This document shows, piece by piece, positions 1-8,507 of a DNA stretch of 64,000 nucleotides. Position numbers and translations under genes: made by a program. The stretch is from contig NZ_CP062260.1 of NCBI RefSeq assembly GCF_014863545.1, positions 372,001-436,000 of the forward strand. The letters run 5' to 3'. The stretch comes from Paenibacillus sp. JNUCC32 (lineage in GTDB: Bacteria; Bacillota; Bacilli; Paenibacillales; Paenibacillaceae). Positions within the stretch are counted from its first letter, which is position 1; every line of letters starts with the position of its first letter. The notes beneath the pieces are model-generated. The model was not told where the DNA came from, did not search any database, and saw only the letters and a list, made by a program, of their open reading frames with translations.

Positions 1-993
1 CTTTTAGGGCTGCCGTTGAAAACGGAAACGGGAACGAAAGCGATGTTCCTGGAAATGCTCGCCCCTCCTTCTGCCTCTTTTGTCGTCAAATGGGGATCGA
101 TCTTTGCTACCAGTTCGTTGATTACAGGGAGTTTATTGATCCTGATTGCCTCCATCTACTTGGTAAGGCCGATCAAAAAGCTGACAAAAGCGACCCGACG
201 CATTGCAGCCGGAGATTTCAGCGTCAAGCTGAATATTAAGCAAACAAGCGAGCTGGGTACACTGGCTCGCAGCTTTGAAGACATGATGCACGAGCTCCAG
301 CAGTTGGAGCAGCTGCGCAGGGAATTCGTAACGAACGTGTCGCACGAGGTGCAATCGCCGCTCACCTCGATTTCCGGGTATGCTCAAGCGCTGAAGCAGG
401 TAAATCTCTCGGATGACGAGCGAAGACGTTATCTGGATATTATCATCGCTGAAGCGAAGCGAATGTCCAAAATGAGCGACAACCTGCTCAAGCTGAGTTT
501 GCTTGAATCCCAGTCACAGCAGCTGGGGCTCAGCACGCTCAGCCTGGATGAACAGATCAGACGGGTCATCGTGGCGCTCCAGCCGCAATGGGCTGCCCGC
601 AGCATTCAGTTTGAGCTTGATTTGCAGCCCGTTAAAGTTACGGCCGATCATGATCAATTAAACCAGGTATGGACGAACATCATTGGCAACAGCATCAAAT
701 TCTCAAAGGATGGCGGCGTGATTAACGTCAGCATCAAACAAGACATGAATAACGTGACCGTCCGAATATCCGATACGGGCATAGGGATTTCCCCGGAGGA
801 TCAGAAGCGCATATTCGAACGTTTCTTTAAAACCGACCGTTCCCGCAGTCGTAAATATGAGGGCAGCGGCATGGGACTCGCCATTGTTAAGCAGATCGTA
901 TCGCTTCATCAAGCCGATATCCGAGTGGAAAGCGAACCTGGCCAAGGAACGACCTTCATCGTCACCTTGCCAATCATGACGCCGGCGAATTAG
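1..993 (+). CDS. Sensor histidine kinase, 5' end outside window
   Basis: The frame is open from the first base, so the N-terminus lies upstream of the window. The visible part has a transmembrane segment (about residues 28-50 of the fragment), then a HAMP linker, then a HisKA domain with the phospho-acceptor motif SHEVQSPL. The HATPase domain carries an N box (NIIGNSIKFS), a G1 box (DTGIGIS), an F box (RIFERFF) and a G2 box (GSGMGLAIV). It is a membrane kinase that would phosphorylate a response regulator, probably encoded just upstream. The H box reads HEVQSP rather than the usual HELRTP, a common variant. A terminator follows about 135 bases after the stop and separates it from the PTS locus, so no link to that locus is implied. 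The signal is unknown. Confidence 0.9.
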   Translation, partial: LLGLPLKTETGTKAMFLEMLAPPSASFVVKWGSIFATSSLITGSLLILIASIYLVRPIKKLTKATRRIAAGDFSVKLNIKQTSELGTLARSFEDMMHELQQLEQLRREFVTNVSHEVQSPLTSISGYAQALKQVNLSDDERRRYLDIIIAEAKRMSKMSDNLLKLSLLESQSQQLGLSTLSLDEQIRRVIVALQPQWAARSIQFELDLQPVKVTADHDQLNQVWTNIIGNSIKFSKDGGVINVSIKQDMNNVTVRISDTGIGISPEDQKRIFERFFKTDRSRSRKYEGSGMGLAIVKQIVSLHQADIRVESEPGQGTTFIVTLPIMTPAN

Positions 994-1127
994 TTAGATT
1001 CTGTGGGGATCGATCCGCAAACACCGATGATGACCGGTTCGTGAAAACTGACCGTGCCGAATGAAAGGATGCGATTTTTGCCAAGTCACGATGACCAGGG
1101 CAGTCGCAAAGTTGAACCATATCTTAT

Positions 1128-1152
1128 ACAGGCCATGGGGCCTGTTTTTTTT
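1128..1152 (+). terminator. Intrinsic terminator after the kinase
   Basis: A 7-bp perfect stem (ACAGGCC / GGCCTGT) with an atgg loop is followed directly by seven further T residues. It insulates the PRD regulator from upstream transcription. The stretch between the kinase stop and this hairpin (994-1127) shows nothing recognisable. Confidence 0.8.
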
Positions 1153-1304
1153 GTCCATTTCACTAGAGTACATTTTTGCACAAATCGGGCTCCATGAATT
1201 GAACTGTCCTTGAACAATTGCCTATAGGTATAATCAAATTGCAAAAAGCACGAAACTAACGGCAAAGGAGTTGATGCCGTATTCTGGATGAACGCAGTAC
1301 CAAG

Positions 1305-3395
1305 ATGTTGACGCTGCTCCATGAGGCAGCCGATTATGTATCGCTGGAAGAACTGATGCAGAAGCTCGGCATCTCCAGACGAACCGTTTACTATGATATG
1401 GACAAAATAAACGACTGGTTGAAAGCGGTTCAACTTCCATCGGTCCAATATGTCAGGACAGCAGGCTACTATTTGCCTGAAGAAAGCCGGGCGGGGCTTC
1501 CGCAGTTGAATGAAAAGCCCCATGCACAGCAGTATTATTTGTCTCCGCGCGAAAGGCTGGCCTGGATGTCGCTCTACCTGCTGTCGGCGGAGAGTCCGCT
1601 CTTCGTTCACCATCTGACCGAACTTCTCCAGGTTAGCCGCGGCACCGTGCTCAAGGATTTGAACATGGTCCGCTCGGAGATGAAGTCCGTAAAACTCAAG
1701 GTAACCTACGACCGTAAGCGGGGGTACGGCGTACACGGGGAGGAGCGGGACAAGCGGAAGACACTGAGCCATTACTTCGGGCAGATTTTCGGTCATGCGG
1801 GCTGGGAACAGGCATTCAACCTGAACCCGGAATCGGGAATTCCCGATCTCGCCCCACTCCTGTTTCCGCCTATGGAAGAGGGAGGTTTGGAGCAAGTCTA
1901 TCGCCTGATCTCGGATAGCGAGATCACGCTGGGCGTAGATTTGACGGATGAGATGCTGTTTCATCTGACCGCCCGCTTCCTGTTGTATGTAAGACGGATT
2001 CAAACCGCGCAATGGGTCTCGATCGACGATGATGAACGAAGCGTTCTGCGGAGGACGCCAGAGTATGAAGCTGCCGCGCGTATTGCGGAAGGTCTCGGGC
2101 AAATGTTCGGCGTTTCCGTTCCGGATGATGAAGTCTGCTACTTCGCGATGCATCTGCTGGGGGCGAGAGTCAATCGGATGGAACAGATGACGGGTTCCGA
2201 AGAAGTGCTGAAGCAGCTTCGGAACGTGACGACGGAGATGACCGACCATTTTCAACGGTATGCCTGCGTATTTCTGCCGAACCGGGAAGCCATGGAGGAG
2301 AATCTGCTGGTCCACTTGAAACCGGCTTATTACCGGATCTTGTATGGTCTCAGCCTGGAAAATCCGCTGCTCGAAAATATCCGTTCCAAGTACGGGGAAG
2401 TATTCGAGCTTACCCGCCGTTCCGCCGCACCGTTCGAGCAGTTGGTTGGACGTAAACTTGACGATCACGAGATCGGATACCTCGCCATGCACTTCGGCGG
2501 TTGGCTGCGCAGAGAGAATACGAAGCCGGCCGTAAGGCGGCAGGCCGCCATCGTCTGCGTGAACGGCATTTCCGCATCGCGGATGCTGAAATCGCAGCTG
2601 GAGAACCTGTTCTCGGCAGTGGACATCACAGCCGTATTGTCGCTCCGCGATTATGAGTCGTTTCGCGAAGAAGATGTCGATTTTATATTCTCGACGGTAC
2701 CGCTCCCGGACAGCAAAGTGCCCGTTCTCCTGGTGAATCCGATTCTAAGCGATAAGGATAAGGAGCATTTGCTGAACCAAATCAACATGGTTTCCGGACG
2801 CAAATCAAGAACCCAGGCCAACACGGTACAAGCGCTGCTGGACATCGTCCATAAATACGCGGCGGTAAGGGATGAAGCCGGACTTGCGGAGGAGCTTAAC
2901 CGCTACATGTCCTTAGGGAAAACTTGGCTCAGCGAGGCTCGGAAGCCATCTCTGACGGATCTGCTCACCGGGCAAATGATTCGGATGAACAGAGAAGCGG
3001 CAGATTGGCGGAGCGCCATACGCGAAGCCTCCGAACCGCTGCTGAAGGATGGACGCATCGAAGAGGCTTACATTGATGCGATGATCTCCAAAGTGGAAGC
3101 GCTCGGCCCTTACATTGTCGTAGCACCTGGCATCGCCATCGCGCACGGCAAGCCGCAGGATGGAGTCCGGCAGCTTGGGATCAGTCTGCTCCGGCTGGAG
3201 CAGCCCGTCGCCTTCTCGGAGGAAGCGCGCCACCAGGTGCAGATCATTCTGGTCCTGGCGGCGATTGACGGCGAATCCCACCTGAAAGCACTGTCGGAGC
3301 TGACGCTCCTGCTGAGAGATAAGGAAAACCTGATCCGACTGAAAGAGGCCAGGACGAAAGAACAGATACTTCAACAATTACAAACCGGTCCTTAG
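1305..3395 (+). CDS. PRD-containing transcriptional activator with PTS EIIB and EIIA domains (BglG/MtlR/LicR class)
   Basis: From the ATG at 1305 the protein has 696 residues. The order is an N-terminal HTH (about 1-55), a second Mga-type HTH (about 83-140), PRD1 (candidate phospho-His 220 and 283), PRD2 (His 337 and 396), an EIIB-like domain with Cys 418 (IVCVNGISASRM) and a C-terminal EIIA-like domain with His 614 (GIAIAHGKPQDG). This is the layout of DNA-binding PTS-controlled activators, whose activity is set by EI/HPr and EIIB phosphorylation. It sits 36 bases upstream of the EIIA gene and is probably co-transcribed with and controls the cassette. The start is uncertain. A good Shine-Dalgarno site (AAAGGAG, 1264-1270) is 34 bases from this ATG, but only 10 from an in-frame ATT (1281) and 13 from a CTG (1284). 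Starting there adds LDERSTK-like residues. A TATAAT lies at 1229-1234 without a clear -35. Confidence 0.9.
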   Translation: MLTLLHEAADYVSLEELMQKLGISRRTVYYDMDKINDWLKAVQLPSVQYVRTAGYYLPEESRAGLPQLNEKPHAQQYYLSPRERLAWMSLYLLSAESPLFVHHLTELLQVSRGTVLKDLNMVRSEMKSVKLKVTYDRKRGYGVHGEERDKRKTLSHYFGQIFGHAGWEQAFNLNPESGIPDLAPLLFPPMEEGGLEQVYRLISDSEITLGVDLTDEMLFHLTARFLLYVRRIQTAQWVSIDDDERSVLRRTPEYEAAARIAEGLGQMFGVSVPDDEVCYFAMHLLGARVNRMEQMTGSEEVLKQLRNVTTEMTDHFQRYACVFLPNREAMEENLLVHLKPAYYRILYGLSLENPLLENIRSKYGEVFELTRRSAAPFEQLVGRKLDDHEIGYLAMHFGGWLRRENTKPAVRRQAAIVCVNGISASRMLKSQLENLFSAVDITAVLSLRDYESFREEDVDFIFSTVPLPDSKVPVLLVNPILSDKDKEHLLNQINMVSGRKSRTQANTVQALLDIVHKYAAVRDEAGLAEELNRYMSLGKTWLSEARKPSLTDLLTGQMIRMNREAADWRSAIREASEPLLKDGRIEEAYIDAMISKVEALGPYIVVAPGIAIAHGKPQDGVRQLGISLLRLEQPVAFSEEARHQVQIILVLAAIDGESHLKALSELTLLLRDKENLIRLKEARTKEQILQQLQTGP

Positions 3396-3430
3396 CACCG
3401 AACAGAATACCGGATTTGGGAGAGATGAGA

Positions 3431-3874
3431 ATGAAATTTTTGGAACCGTCACTAATTGCCTTGGATGTTGAGGCCGAGACGGCGGAAGAAGCGATCCGTT
3501 TGGCAGGGGCGCTGCTGGCGAATGCCGGAGCGGCGGAAGAACGTTATGCCGATGCCATGGTGGAATCGTATCGTGACAAAGGGCCGTACTTTGTTCTTGC
3601 GCCGCACATCGCCCTACCGCATGCCCGTGCGGAGGACGGGGTGAGGGAAGCCTCCGTCTCGCTGCTTCGATTGAAGACACCCGTCGTTTTTGGCCATGCC
3701 GCCAATGACCCGGTCCAGCTTGTATTCGCGCTCGGCGGCTCCTCAAGCTCGGAGCACATCGCCATGCTGCGCAAGCTGACGACATTGCTCAGCAATCCGG
3801 ACAACGTGGAGCTATTCAAGCAGGCATCTGATGTAGAGTCAATCCAACAACTAATTAGGGGGAACGAACAATGA
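3431..3874 (+). CDS. PTS EIIA component, fructose/mannitol/ascorbate superfamily
   Basis: A 147-residue EIIA protein of the type found with UlaA-like permeases. The phospho-accepting residue is probably His 64 in the ALPHARAEDG motif. It takes phosphate from HPr and passes it to the EIIB encoded next. I chose the ATG at 3431 because GGGAGAG (3418-3424) lies six bases upstream; the frame is open to a TTG at 3416. The stop overlaps the ATG of the EIIB gene by four bases, so the two are translationally coupled. It is homologous to the C-terminal domain of the regulator just upstream. Confidence 0.9.
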   Translation: MKFLEPSLIALDVEAETAEEAIRLAGALLANAGAAEERYADAMVESYRDKGPYFVLAPHIALPHARAEDGVREASVSLLRLKTPVVFGHAANDPVQLVFALGGSSSSEHIAMLRKLTTLLSNPDNVELFKQASDVESIQQLIRGNEQ

Positions 3875-4134
3875 AAATTTTATGCGTATGCGGTTTAGGA
3901 CAAGGAACCAGCTTGATTCTGAGAATGAATGTGGAGAATGTGCTGAACGGCATGGGAGTAAACGCCGACGTGGAGCACACGGACGTTTCGACGGCATCGG
4001 GAACCGCAGCCGATTATATCATTACAAGCAACGAGCTGGCACAAAGCCTGCAAGGGCATGAAGCCAAGGTCGTTATCGTCAACAACTATTTTGACAACGA
4101 CGAGATCAAACAGAAGCTGGAAGAAGTGCTGTAA
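3871..4134 (+). CDS. PTS EIIB component, ascorbate (UlaB/SgaB) type
   Basis: An 87-residue EIIB of the lactose/ascorbate fold. The P-loop-like motif CGLGQGTSL follows the first beta strand (KILCVCGLGQ), with Cys 7 as the likely phospho-cysteine and Cys 5 beside it. It transfers phosphate from EIIA to the sugar during passage through EIIC. It overlaps the EIIA gene by four bases and is 23 bases upstream of the EIIC gene. Family membership is clear; the transported sugar is not, since Ula-type EIIs occur with several pentose or sugar-acid pathways besides ascorbate. Confidence 0.92.
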   Translation: MKILCVCGLGQGTSLILRMNVENVLNGMGVNADVEHTDVSTASGTAADYIITSNELAQSLQGHEAKVVIVNNYFDNDEIKQKLEEVL

Positions 4135-4157
4135 ACCATTAGAAAGGAAGAGGGCTT

Positions 4158-5453
4158 ATGGACGTACTTTTTTGGATCGCTACCAACATTTTTGGAACGC
4201 CGGCCATTCTGCTCGGGTTTATCGTTCTGATCGGCCTGCTGCTGCAGAAGAAATCAACGAGTCAGCTCGTAAGCGGCACCTTTAAAGCGATCATCGGCTT
4301 CCTCATCATCGGCGCAGGCTCTGACGTTATCGTAAAAGCCTTGAACGTATTCGAGCCGATGTGGAAAGAAGTCTTCGGATTGGAAAGCGGATCCCTCGGT
4401 ACCTTTATGGGGCAGGAGGCATTCAATTCCAAATTCGGCAGCGCCGTTACGCTTGCCATGCTCATCGGCTTTCTGATCAACGTTCTGCTGGCACGCTTTA
4501 CCCGGTTTAAATTTATTTATCTGACCGGGCACATGATGTTCTGGACGTCGACCGTTTTTGCGGGCGTCATCGTCCATGCGTCCAGCGGAATTCCGATCTG
4601 GAAGCTGGTACTGATGATCGCCGTGGTTCTTGGGGTGTACTGGACGTTCCAGCCGGCGCTGGTTCAGCCGTTCCTGCGTAAAATCACGGGCAACGATAAC
4701 ATTGCGCTTGGACACACGTCGGCTTCGGTTGCGCTATTGGCTGCCTTGTTCGGCAAATTGCTCGGCAACAAAAACAACGATTCCGAGAAAATCAAAGTAC
4801 CGAAAGGCTTCGAATTTCTTCGCGATTCCAACGTCATCACGGCGCTCAGCATGGGCGTGTTATTCCTGATCGGGGCCATTATTCTCTCGACGAAGGGCAC
4901 GCCGGCTGCGGCAGAACTGATGAAACAATCGGGTGACCAGAACTTTATCATCTATTCCATTATCCAATCGTTCACGTTCGCAGGCGGAATCGCCATCGTT
5001 CTGATGGGGGTCCGGATGTTTGTCGGCGAGCTGGTGCCGGCCTTCAACGGGATTGCTACCAAACTCGTGCCAGGCGCCAAACCGGCTCTGGATGCGCCAG
5101 TCGTATACCCTTACGCGCCGAATGCGGTGGTGCTTGGCTTCCTGGGAGCTTTCGGTGGCGCGATTATCTGGCTGCTCGTACTGGGCAACACCGTTTCTTA
5201 CATCTTTGTGCCGACGATGATCGTTCTATTCTTCCACGGCGCTACGGCAGGGGTGTTCGGGAACTCGACAGGCGGTGTCCGCGGTGCCGTGATCGGCGGC
5301 TTCATCACGTCAACCGTAGTCGCTTGGGGTCAGTTCCTGATGGTCCGCTTCTTTATCGCCTCGACGGTGCCGGATACGGCCATGTGGGCTGCCGATTCCG
5401 ACATGTTCATCATCGGACCGATTCTGCACTTCCTGGCGAAACTGTTCTTTTAG
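4158..5453 (+). CDS. PTS EIIC permease, UlaA/SgaT (ascorbate) family
   Basis: A 431-residue integral membrane protein with about ten to eleven hydrophobic segments, a little shorter than E. coli UlaA (about 465). Family features include a glycine-rich C-terminal NSTGGVRGAVIGGF region and an N-terminal half with SGTFKAIIGFLIIGAGSD. It forms the sugar channel of the PTS together with the EIIA and EIIB encoded just upstream. A ribosome site (AAAGGAAGAGG) precedes the ATG. A large stem-loop follows the stop. Substrate specificity cannot be read from sequence; the neighbouring lactonase suggests a sugar lactone or related compound. Confidence 0.92.
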   Translation: MDVLFWIATNIFGTPAILLGFIVLIGLLLQKKSTSQLVSGTFKAIIGFLIIGAGSDVIVKALNVFEPMWKEVFGLESGSLGTFMGQEAFNSKFGSAVTLAMLIGFLINVLLARFTRFKFIYLTGHMMFWTSTVFAGVIVHASSGIPIWKLVLMIAVVLGVYWTFQPALVQPFLRKITGNDNIALGHTSASVALLAALFGKLLGNKNNDSEKIKVPKGFEFLRDSNVITALSMGVLFLIGAIILSTKGTPAAAELMKQSGDQNFIIYSIIQSFTFAGGIAIVLMGVRMFVGELVPAFNGIATKLVPGAKPALDAPVVYPYAPNAVVLGFLGAFGGAIIWLLVLGNTVSYIFVPTMIVLFFHGATAGVFGNSTGGVRGAVIGGFITSTVVAWGQFLMVRFFIASTVPDTAMWAADSDMFIIGPILHFLAKLFF

Positions 5454-5462
5454 AGGTTAAAC

Positions 5463-5533
5463 AAAAAAGTCGGCTTTGGATCACGAGATAGATCAGAAAG
5501 CGGTCTAAGGCGTTGAGAGAAGCCGGCTTTTTT
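5463..5533 (+). terminator. Long-range stem-loop between EIIC and the lactonase gene
   Basis: The 14-base arm AAAAAAGTCGGCTT (5463-5476) pairs with AAGCCGGCTTTTTT (5520-5533), with only a G-U at one position, around a 43-base loop. The right arm ends in six T residues, as in an intrinsic terminator. It probably tunes read-through from the transport genes into the metabolic genes, or marks the end of a first transcript. A small-molecule or protein-controlled attenuator is possible but not shown. Confidence 0.6.
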
Positions 5534-5594
5534 GAACATGCACTTTTATGAAATGGTCAGGTTCTTAATTTATAGAGAGTGGAGGAGAAACGAT

Positions 5595-6587
5595 ATGGGC
5601 TTTATCCGTACCTTGCATGGAGATATCAGCAAAGAGGAATTGGGCTTTACGTATTCCCATGAACATATCGTATGCCGTCCGGCCTACTGGCAGGAACGGG
5701 GAGTGGACGATTTGCTGCTGGATGATAAAGAGAAGTCCAAGCGCGACGTTCTGGATTTCAAACAACACGGCGGATGCTCCATCGTGGATGCTACAGCCGT
5801 CGATTATGGACGGGATGTTCAAGCGGTGCAGGAAATCGCGCTTGAAACCGGCATTCGCATTGTAGGAACGGCGGGCTTCAATAAAAGCTTCCTGTGGGAT
5901 GCCAAAATCAAAGAGGAGCTGAAGCCGCTGATCGGCGATTATGAGAGTTATGCGCAGTGGATCGAGGCCAAAAGCATCAACGAGCTGGCGGATTTCGTCA
6001 TCCGGGAGGTGGAAGAAGGGCTGGAAGGCACGCCATTCAAAGCAGGCCAGGTTAAGTTCGGGACAGGCTATAACCGCATCACGCCGCTGGAGGAGAAGAC
6101 GCTGCGCGCTGTAGCCCGCGCTCATCACGAAACAAAAGCCCCTATCCACTCCCATACGGAAGTCGGCACCATGGCGCTGGAGCAAATCGAACTCCTAAAA
6201 AGCGAAGGCGTGGATCTATCCTACTTGAGTTTAGGGCATATGGACCGGAACCCCGACCCGTATTACCATGAGCAAATCGCCGCAACCGGAGCCTACATGA
6301 GCTTTGACGGTATCGGCAAAATCAAGTATGCGCCGGAAAGCACCCGCATCTCGCTGATTCTGGAGCTTGTCCGAAAAGGCTATGAGGATCAGATTCTCAT
6401 CAGCGGAGATACCGCCCGTAAAACCTACTACAAGCATTACGATTACGGTCTCGGGCTGGAGTACATTATTTCCAAATGGGTGCCGCGCTTTGTAGACGAA
6501 GCGAATCGCAGCGGCTTTGACGGCCGGAAGCTGGTGGAGAAATTTTTCGTAAGCAATCCGGCTGACTGCTTCTCATTCAAAAAGTAA
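5595..6587 (+). CDS. Phosphotriesterase-family hydrolase, probable (phospho)sugar lactonase
   Basis: A 330-residue TIM-barrel protein with all the binuclear metal ligands of the phosphotriesterase family: His 22 and His 24 (SHEH), the bridging Lys 154 (VKFGTGYN), His 187 (HSHTE), His 215 (GHMD) and Asp 272 (ISGDTA). Enzymes of this branch found beside PTS genes are known to open phosphorylated furanose lactones. That role is inferred here; true organophosphate hydrolysis is unlikely. The start at 5595 follows GGAGGAG at 5581-5587; the frame extends upstream to 5532 with no ribosome site. The creatininase gene starts 15 bases after the stop. Confidence 0.88.
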   Translation: MGFIRTLHGDISKEELGFTYSHEHIVCRPAYWQERGVDDLLLDDKEKSKRDVLDFKQHGGCSIVDATAVDYGRDVQAVQEIALETGIRIVGTAGFNKSFLWDAKIKEELKPLIGDYESYAQWIEAKSINELADFVIREVEEGLEGTPFKAGQVKFGTGYNRITPLEEKTLRAVARAHHETKAPIHSHTEVGTMALEQIELLKSEGVDLSYLSLGHMDRNPDPYYHEQIAATGAYMSFDGIGKIKYAPESTRISLILELVRKGYEDQILISGDTARKTYYKHYDYGLGLEYIISKWVPRFVDEANRSGFDGRKLVEKFFVSNPADCFSFKK

Positions 6588-6601
6588 GGGGGCTTAGCGT
6601 C

Positions 6602-7330
6602 ATGAAATTCGAACTCGAGAATTCGGTTGAGGTGGAGGAGAAAATCCGCAAACTCGGCGCGGCCATACTTCCAATCGGGGCCGTTGAAGCGCATGGTCCC
6701 CATCTGCCCCTGGGCACGGATAACCTGCTTGCGTCCAGGCTCGCGGACAAATTGGCGGAACGGACGGACAGCTTCGTTCTGCCGACCCTTCCTTATGGTC
6801 AAGTGTGGAGTCTGCGCAATTTTCCGGGAAGCATCAACGTGTCGAACGAAGCGCTCATCCGGCTGCTTGCCGATATCGGCGAGAGTATATATCATCAGGG
6901 ATTCCGCATCTTCATCATGGTCAACGGCCATCTCGGCAATGCGGTTGCGCTGAAGGAAGCGGCGAGAATTTTATACGAACGGGTACCCGAATTGAAGGTG
7001 TTCTACTTCTTTTATCCAGGCACGAAGGAAATCACGGCGGAGGTACGCGAGGCTTCGGCCGCTCACGGCAGCTACATGCATGCCGATGAAATCGAGACCT
7101 CCTACATGCTGTATCTTGCGGGCGAATACGTGGACATGAGCAAGGCGATCGACGGCGCTCCGCAGATCCCGATTGAAGCGGACTTCACGCCTACACCCTG
7201 GGAGGAAATGACGGCTTCCGCGGTGCTTGGAGATGCAACGTTGGCAACGAGGGAGAAGGGAGAGCGGATTATCGAGCGAAGCCTGGAAGTCATGGCCGAC
7301 ATGGTACTCCGGGCGAAAAAAGCGATATGA
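6602..7330 (+). CDS. Creatininase/creatinine amidohydrolase-family metal hydrolase
   Basis: A 242-residue protein with the family signature GAVEAHGPHLPLGTDN (metal ligands Glu 29, His 31 and Asp 40) and a second motif, NGHLGN. A distal HADEIETSYM segment supplies the remaining acidic ligand. Known members cleave cyclic amides (creatinine), formamides such as FAPy, or dehydrated mycofactocin-type substrates. None of these fits a sugar PTS locus directly, so the reaction may be hydrolysis of a lactam or amide on the imported sugar derivative (inference). It lies 15 bases after the lactonase gene and 65 before the SIS gene. Confidence 0.88.
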   Translation: MKFELENSVEVEEKIRKLGAAILPIGAVEAHGPHLPLGTDNLLASRLADKLAERTDSFVLPTLPYGQVWSLRNFPGSINVSNEALIRLLADIGESIYHQGFRIFIMVNGHLGNAVALKEAARILYERVPELKVFYFFYPGTKEITAEVREASAAHGSYMHADEIETSYMLYLAGEYVDMSKAIDGAPQIPIEADFTPTPWEEMTASAVLGDATLATREKGERIIERSLEVMADMVLRAKKAI

Positions 7331-7394
7331 ACCCGTTCACTCGCGGAAGAATAACAGAAATCTATACAAATACAGGAACCACGAGGTGAAAGCG

Positions 7395-8132
7395 ATGATG
7401 ATGGACACCTATTTTGATGTGATTGGCGGGTTGTTTGACAAAGTACGAGCGGAGCAGGCCAAGTCGATACGTGAAGCGGCGGAAAAGGTGGCGGCCTGTA
7501 TTCAGCAGGGCGGCATTATTCATCTGTTCGGCTGCGGGCATTCGCATATATTGACCGAGGAAGTCTTCTACCGGGCAGGCGGACTCGTACCGATCCGTCC
7601 GATTCTCATAGAGAAGCTGATGCTGCATGAAGGCGCGGTACGTTCGTCCGAGCTGGAAAGACAAAACGATCTTGCCGTCGAATTCATGAGCAAGCAGGAC
7701 ATCCGCAAGGGAGAGGTCGTATTCGTCCTGTCCACCTCGGGCCGCAATCCGGTTCCCGTGGATGTCGCTTTGATGGCGAAGGAGAAGGGGGCCTTCACCG
7801 TAGGCATTACCTCACTGGAATATTCCAAAAGCATGCCGTCCCGGCACAGCAGCGGCAAGCATCTGGCGGATGCCGTGGATCTGGTGATCGACAATTTCTC
7901 GGTCAAGGGCGATGCGGTATTGAGCCATCCCGGCCTTCAGGTCCCCTTTACCCCGAGCTCGACAGTGATCGGAGCCTTGATTTTGAACGCCCTGTTCGCC
8001 GAATCCATTGAGATTATGATTGAGCAAGGCTTTAACCCCCCTGTATTTCTTAGCGGAAATATCGACGGCTCCGATGAGCACAACCAAGCGCTGGTCGAGG
8101 CGTATAAAGGCCGGATAACCTTACTGGCCTGA
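7395..8132 (+). CDS. SIS-domain protein of the UPF0309 type
   Basis: A 245-residue phosphosugar-binding protein. The first SIS half carries IHLFGCGHSHILTEEV and the second LSTSGRNPVPVDVALMAK, the Ser/Thr loop that holds a sugar phosphate. UPF0309 proteins resemble GmhA- and MurQ-like SIS enzymes, but their reactions are mostly undefined. In this operon it probably isomerises or cleaves the phosphorylated product of the lactonase or amidase steps. The ATG at 7395 has GAGGTG six bases upstream; an open frame reaches back into the previous gene (7227) without a ribosome site. Confidence 0.85.
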   Translation: MMMDTYFDVIGGLFDKVRAEQAKSIREAAEKVAACIQQGGIIHLFGCGHSHILTEEVFYRAGGLVPIRPILIEKLMLHEGAVRSSELERQNDLAVEFMSKQDIRKGEVVFVLSTSGRNPVPVDVALMAKEKGAFTVGITSLEYSKSMPSRHSSGKHLADAVDLVIDNFSVKGDAVLSHPGLQVPFTPSSTVIGALILNALFAESIEIMIEQGFNPPVFLSGNIDGSDEHNQALVEAYKGRITLLA

Positions 8133-8194
8133 CAAGGGTCGAACGGATGAACGGCAGGAAACAACAGAGAAACCGCAACTTTACGTTTCAGTAA

Positions 8195-8219
8195 GTAACA
8201 GCCCCGGGCTGGCGGTTAC
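8195..8219 (+). other. Nested inverted repeat just before the HPr ribosome site
   Basis: GTAAC-AGCCC-C-GGGCT-GGCG-GTTAC forms an inner 5-bp and an outer 5-bp stem ending a few bases before GGATGAGGAGG. It lies in the only gap over 100 bases in the second half of the cassette. It may protect the 5' end of a processed HPr/EI mRNA or affect translation. There is no T-run, so it is not a terminator. Confidence 0.35.
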
Positions 8220-8237
8220 AGGATGAGGAGGAAAGAC

Positions 8238-8507
8238 ATGTTCGCACAAACGGTAACCATACAGAATGAGCAGGGCTTTCATGTACGTCCGGCTCAGCTA
8301 TTCTCGGAAAAAGCAGGACAATTTGGAGCAGAGGTTCGTCTGAAGACAAACGAAGGACGCTCGGCGGACGGCAAGAGCATGCTGGAGCTGATGACGCTCG
8401 GCGTTGAACAAGGAGCCGTCGTGACCATCGAAGCCAACGGAGACTGTGAGCAAGAAGTCGTCGAAGCCCTGATACAGCTCGTCGAAAGCAAGTTTGGTGA
8501 AGCCTGA
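8238..8507 (+). CDS. HPr-like phosphocarrier protein, cassette-encoded
   Basis: An 89-residue HPr. The catalytic His 15 is in GFHVRPA, and a serine equivalent to regulatory Ser 46 is present (DGKSMLELMTLG, Ser 47). It could therefore be both EI-phosphorylated and, in principle, an HPr-kinase substrate. The ATG at 8238 follows AGGAGG; the frame also opens at 8223. The stop overlaps the ATG of the EI gene (TGATG). A second HPr besides the housekeeping ptsH is expected in such an organism, so this copy is probably dedicated to this pathway (inference). Confidence 0.9.
   Translation: MFAQTVTIQNEQGFHVRPAQLFSEKAGQFGAEVRLKTNEGRSADGKSMLELMTLGVEQGAVVTIEANGDCEQEVVEALIQLVESKFGEA

Noticed and set aside
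1086..2492. 468-codon minus-strand frame opposite the PRD regulator
   Set aside because: Shadow of the PRD/EIIB coding sequence; no recognisable domain or ribosome site.
5595..6587. Organophosphate-degrading phosphotriesterase
   Set aside because: Metal ligands are shared by the whole family; the PTS context fits a sugar lactonase much better.
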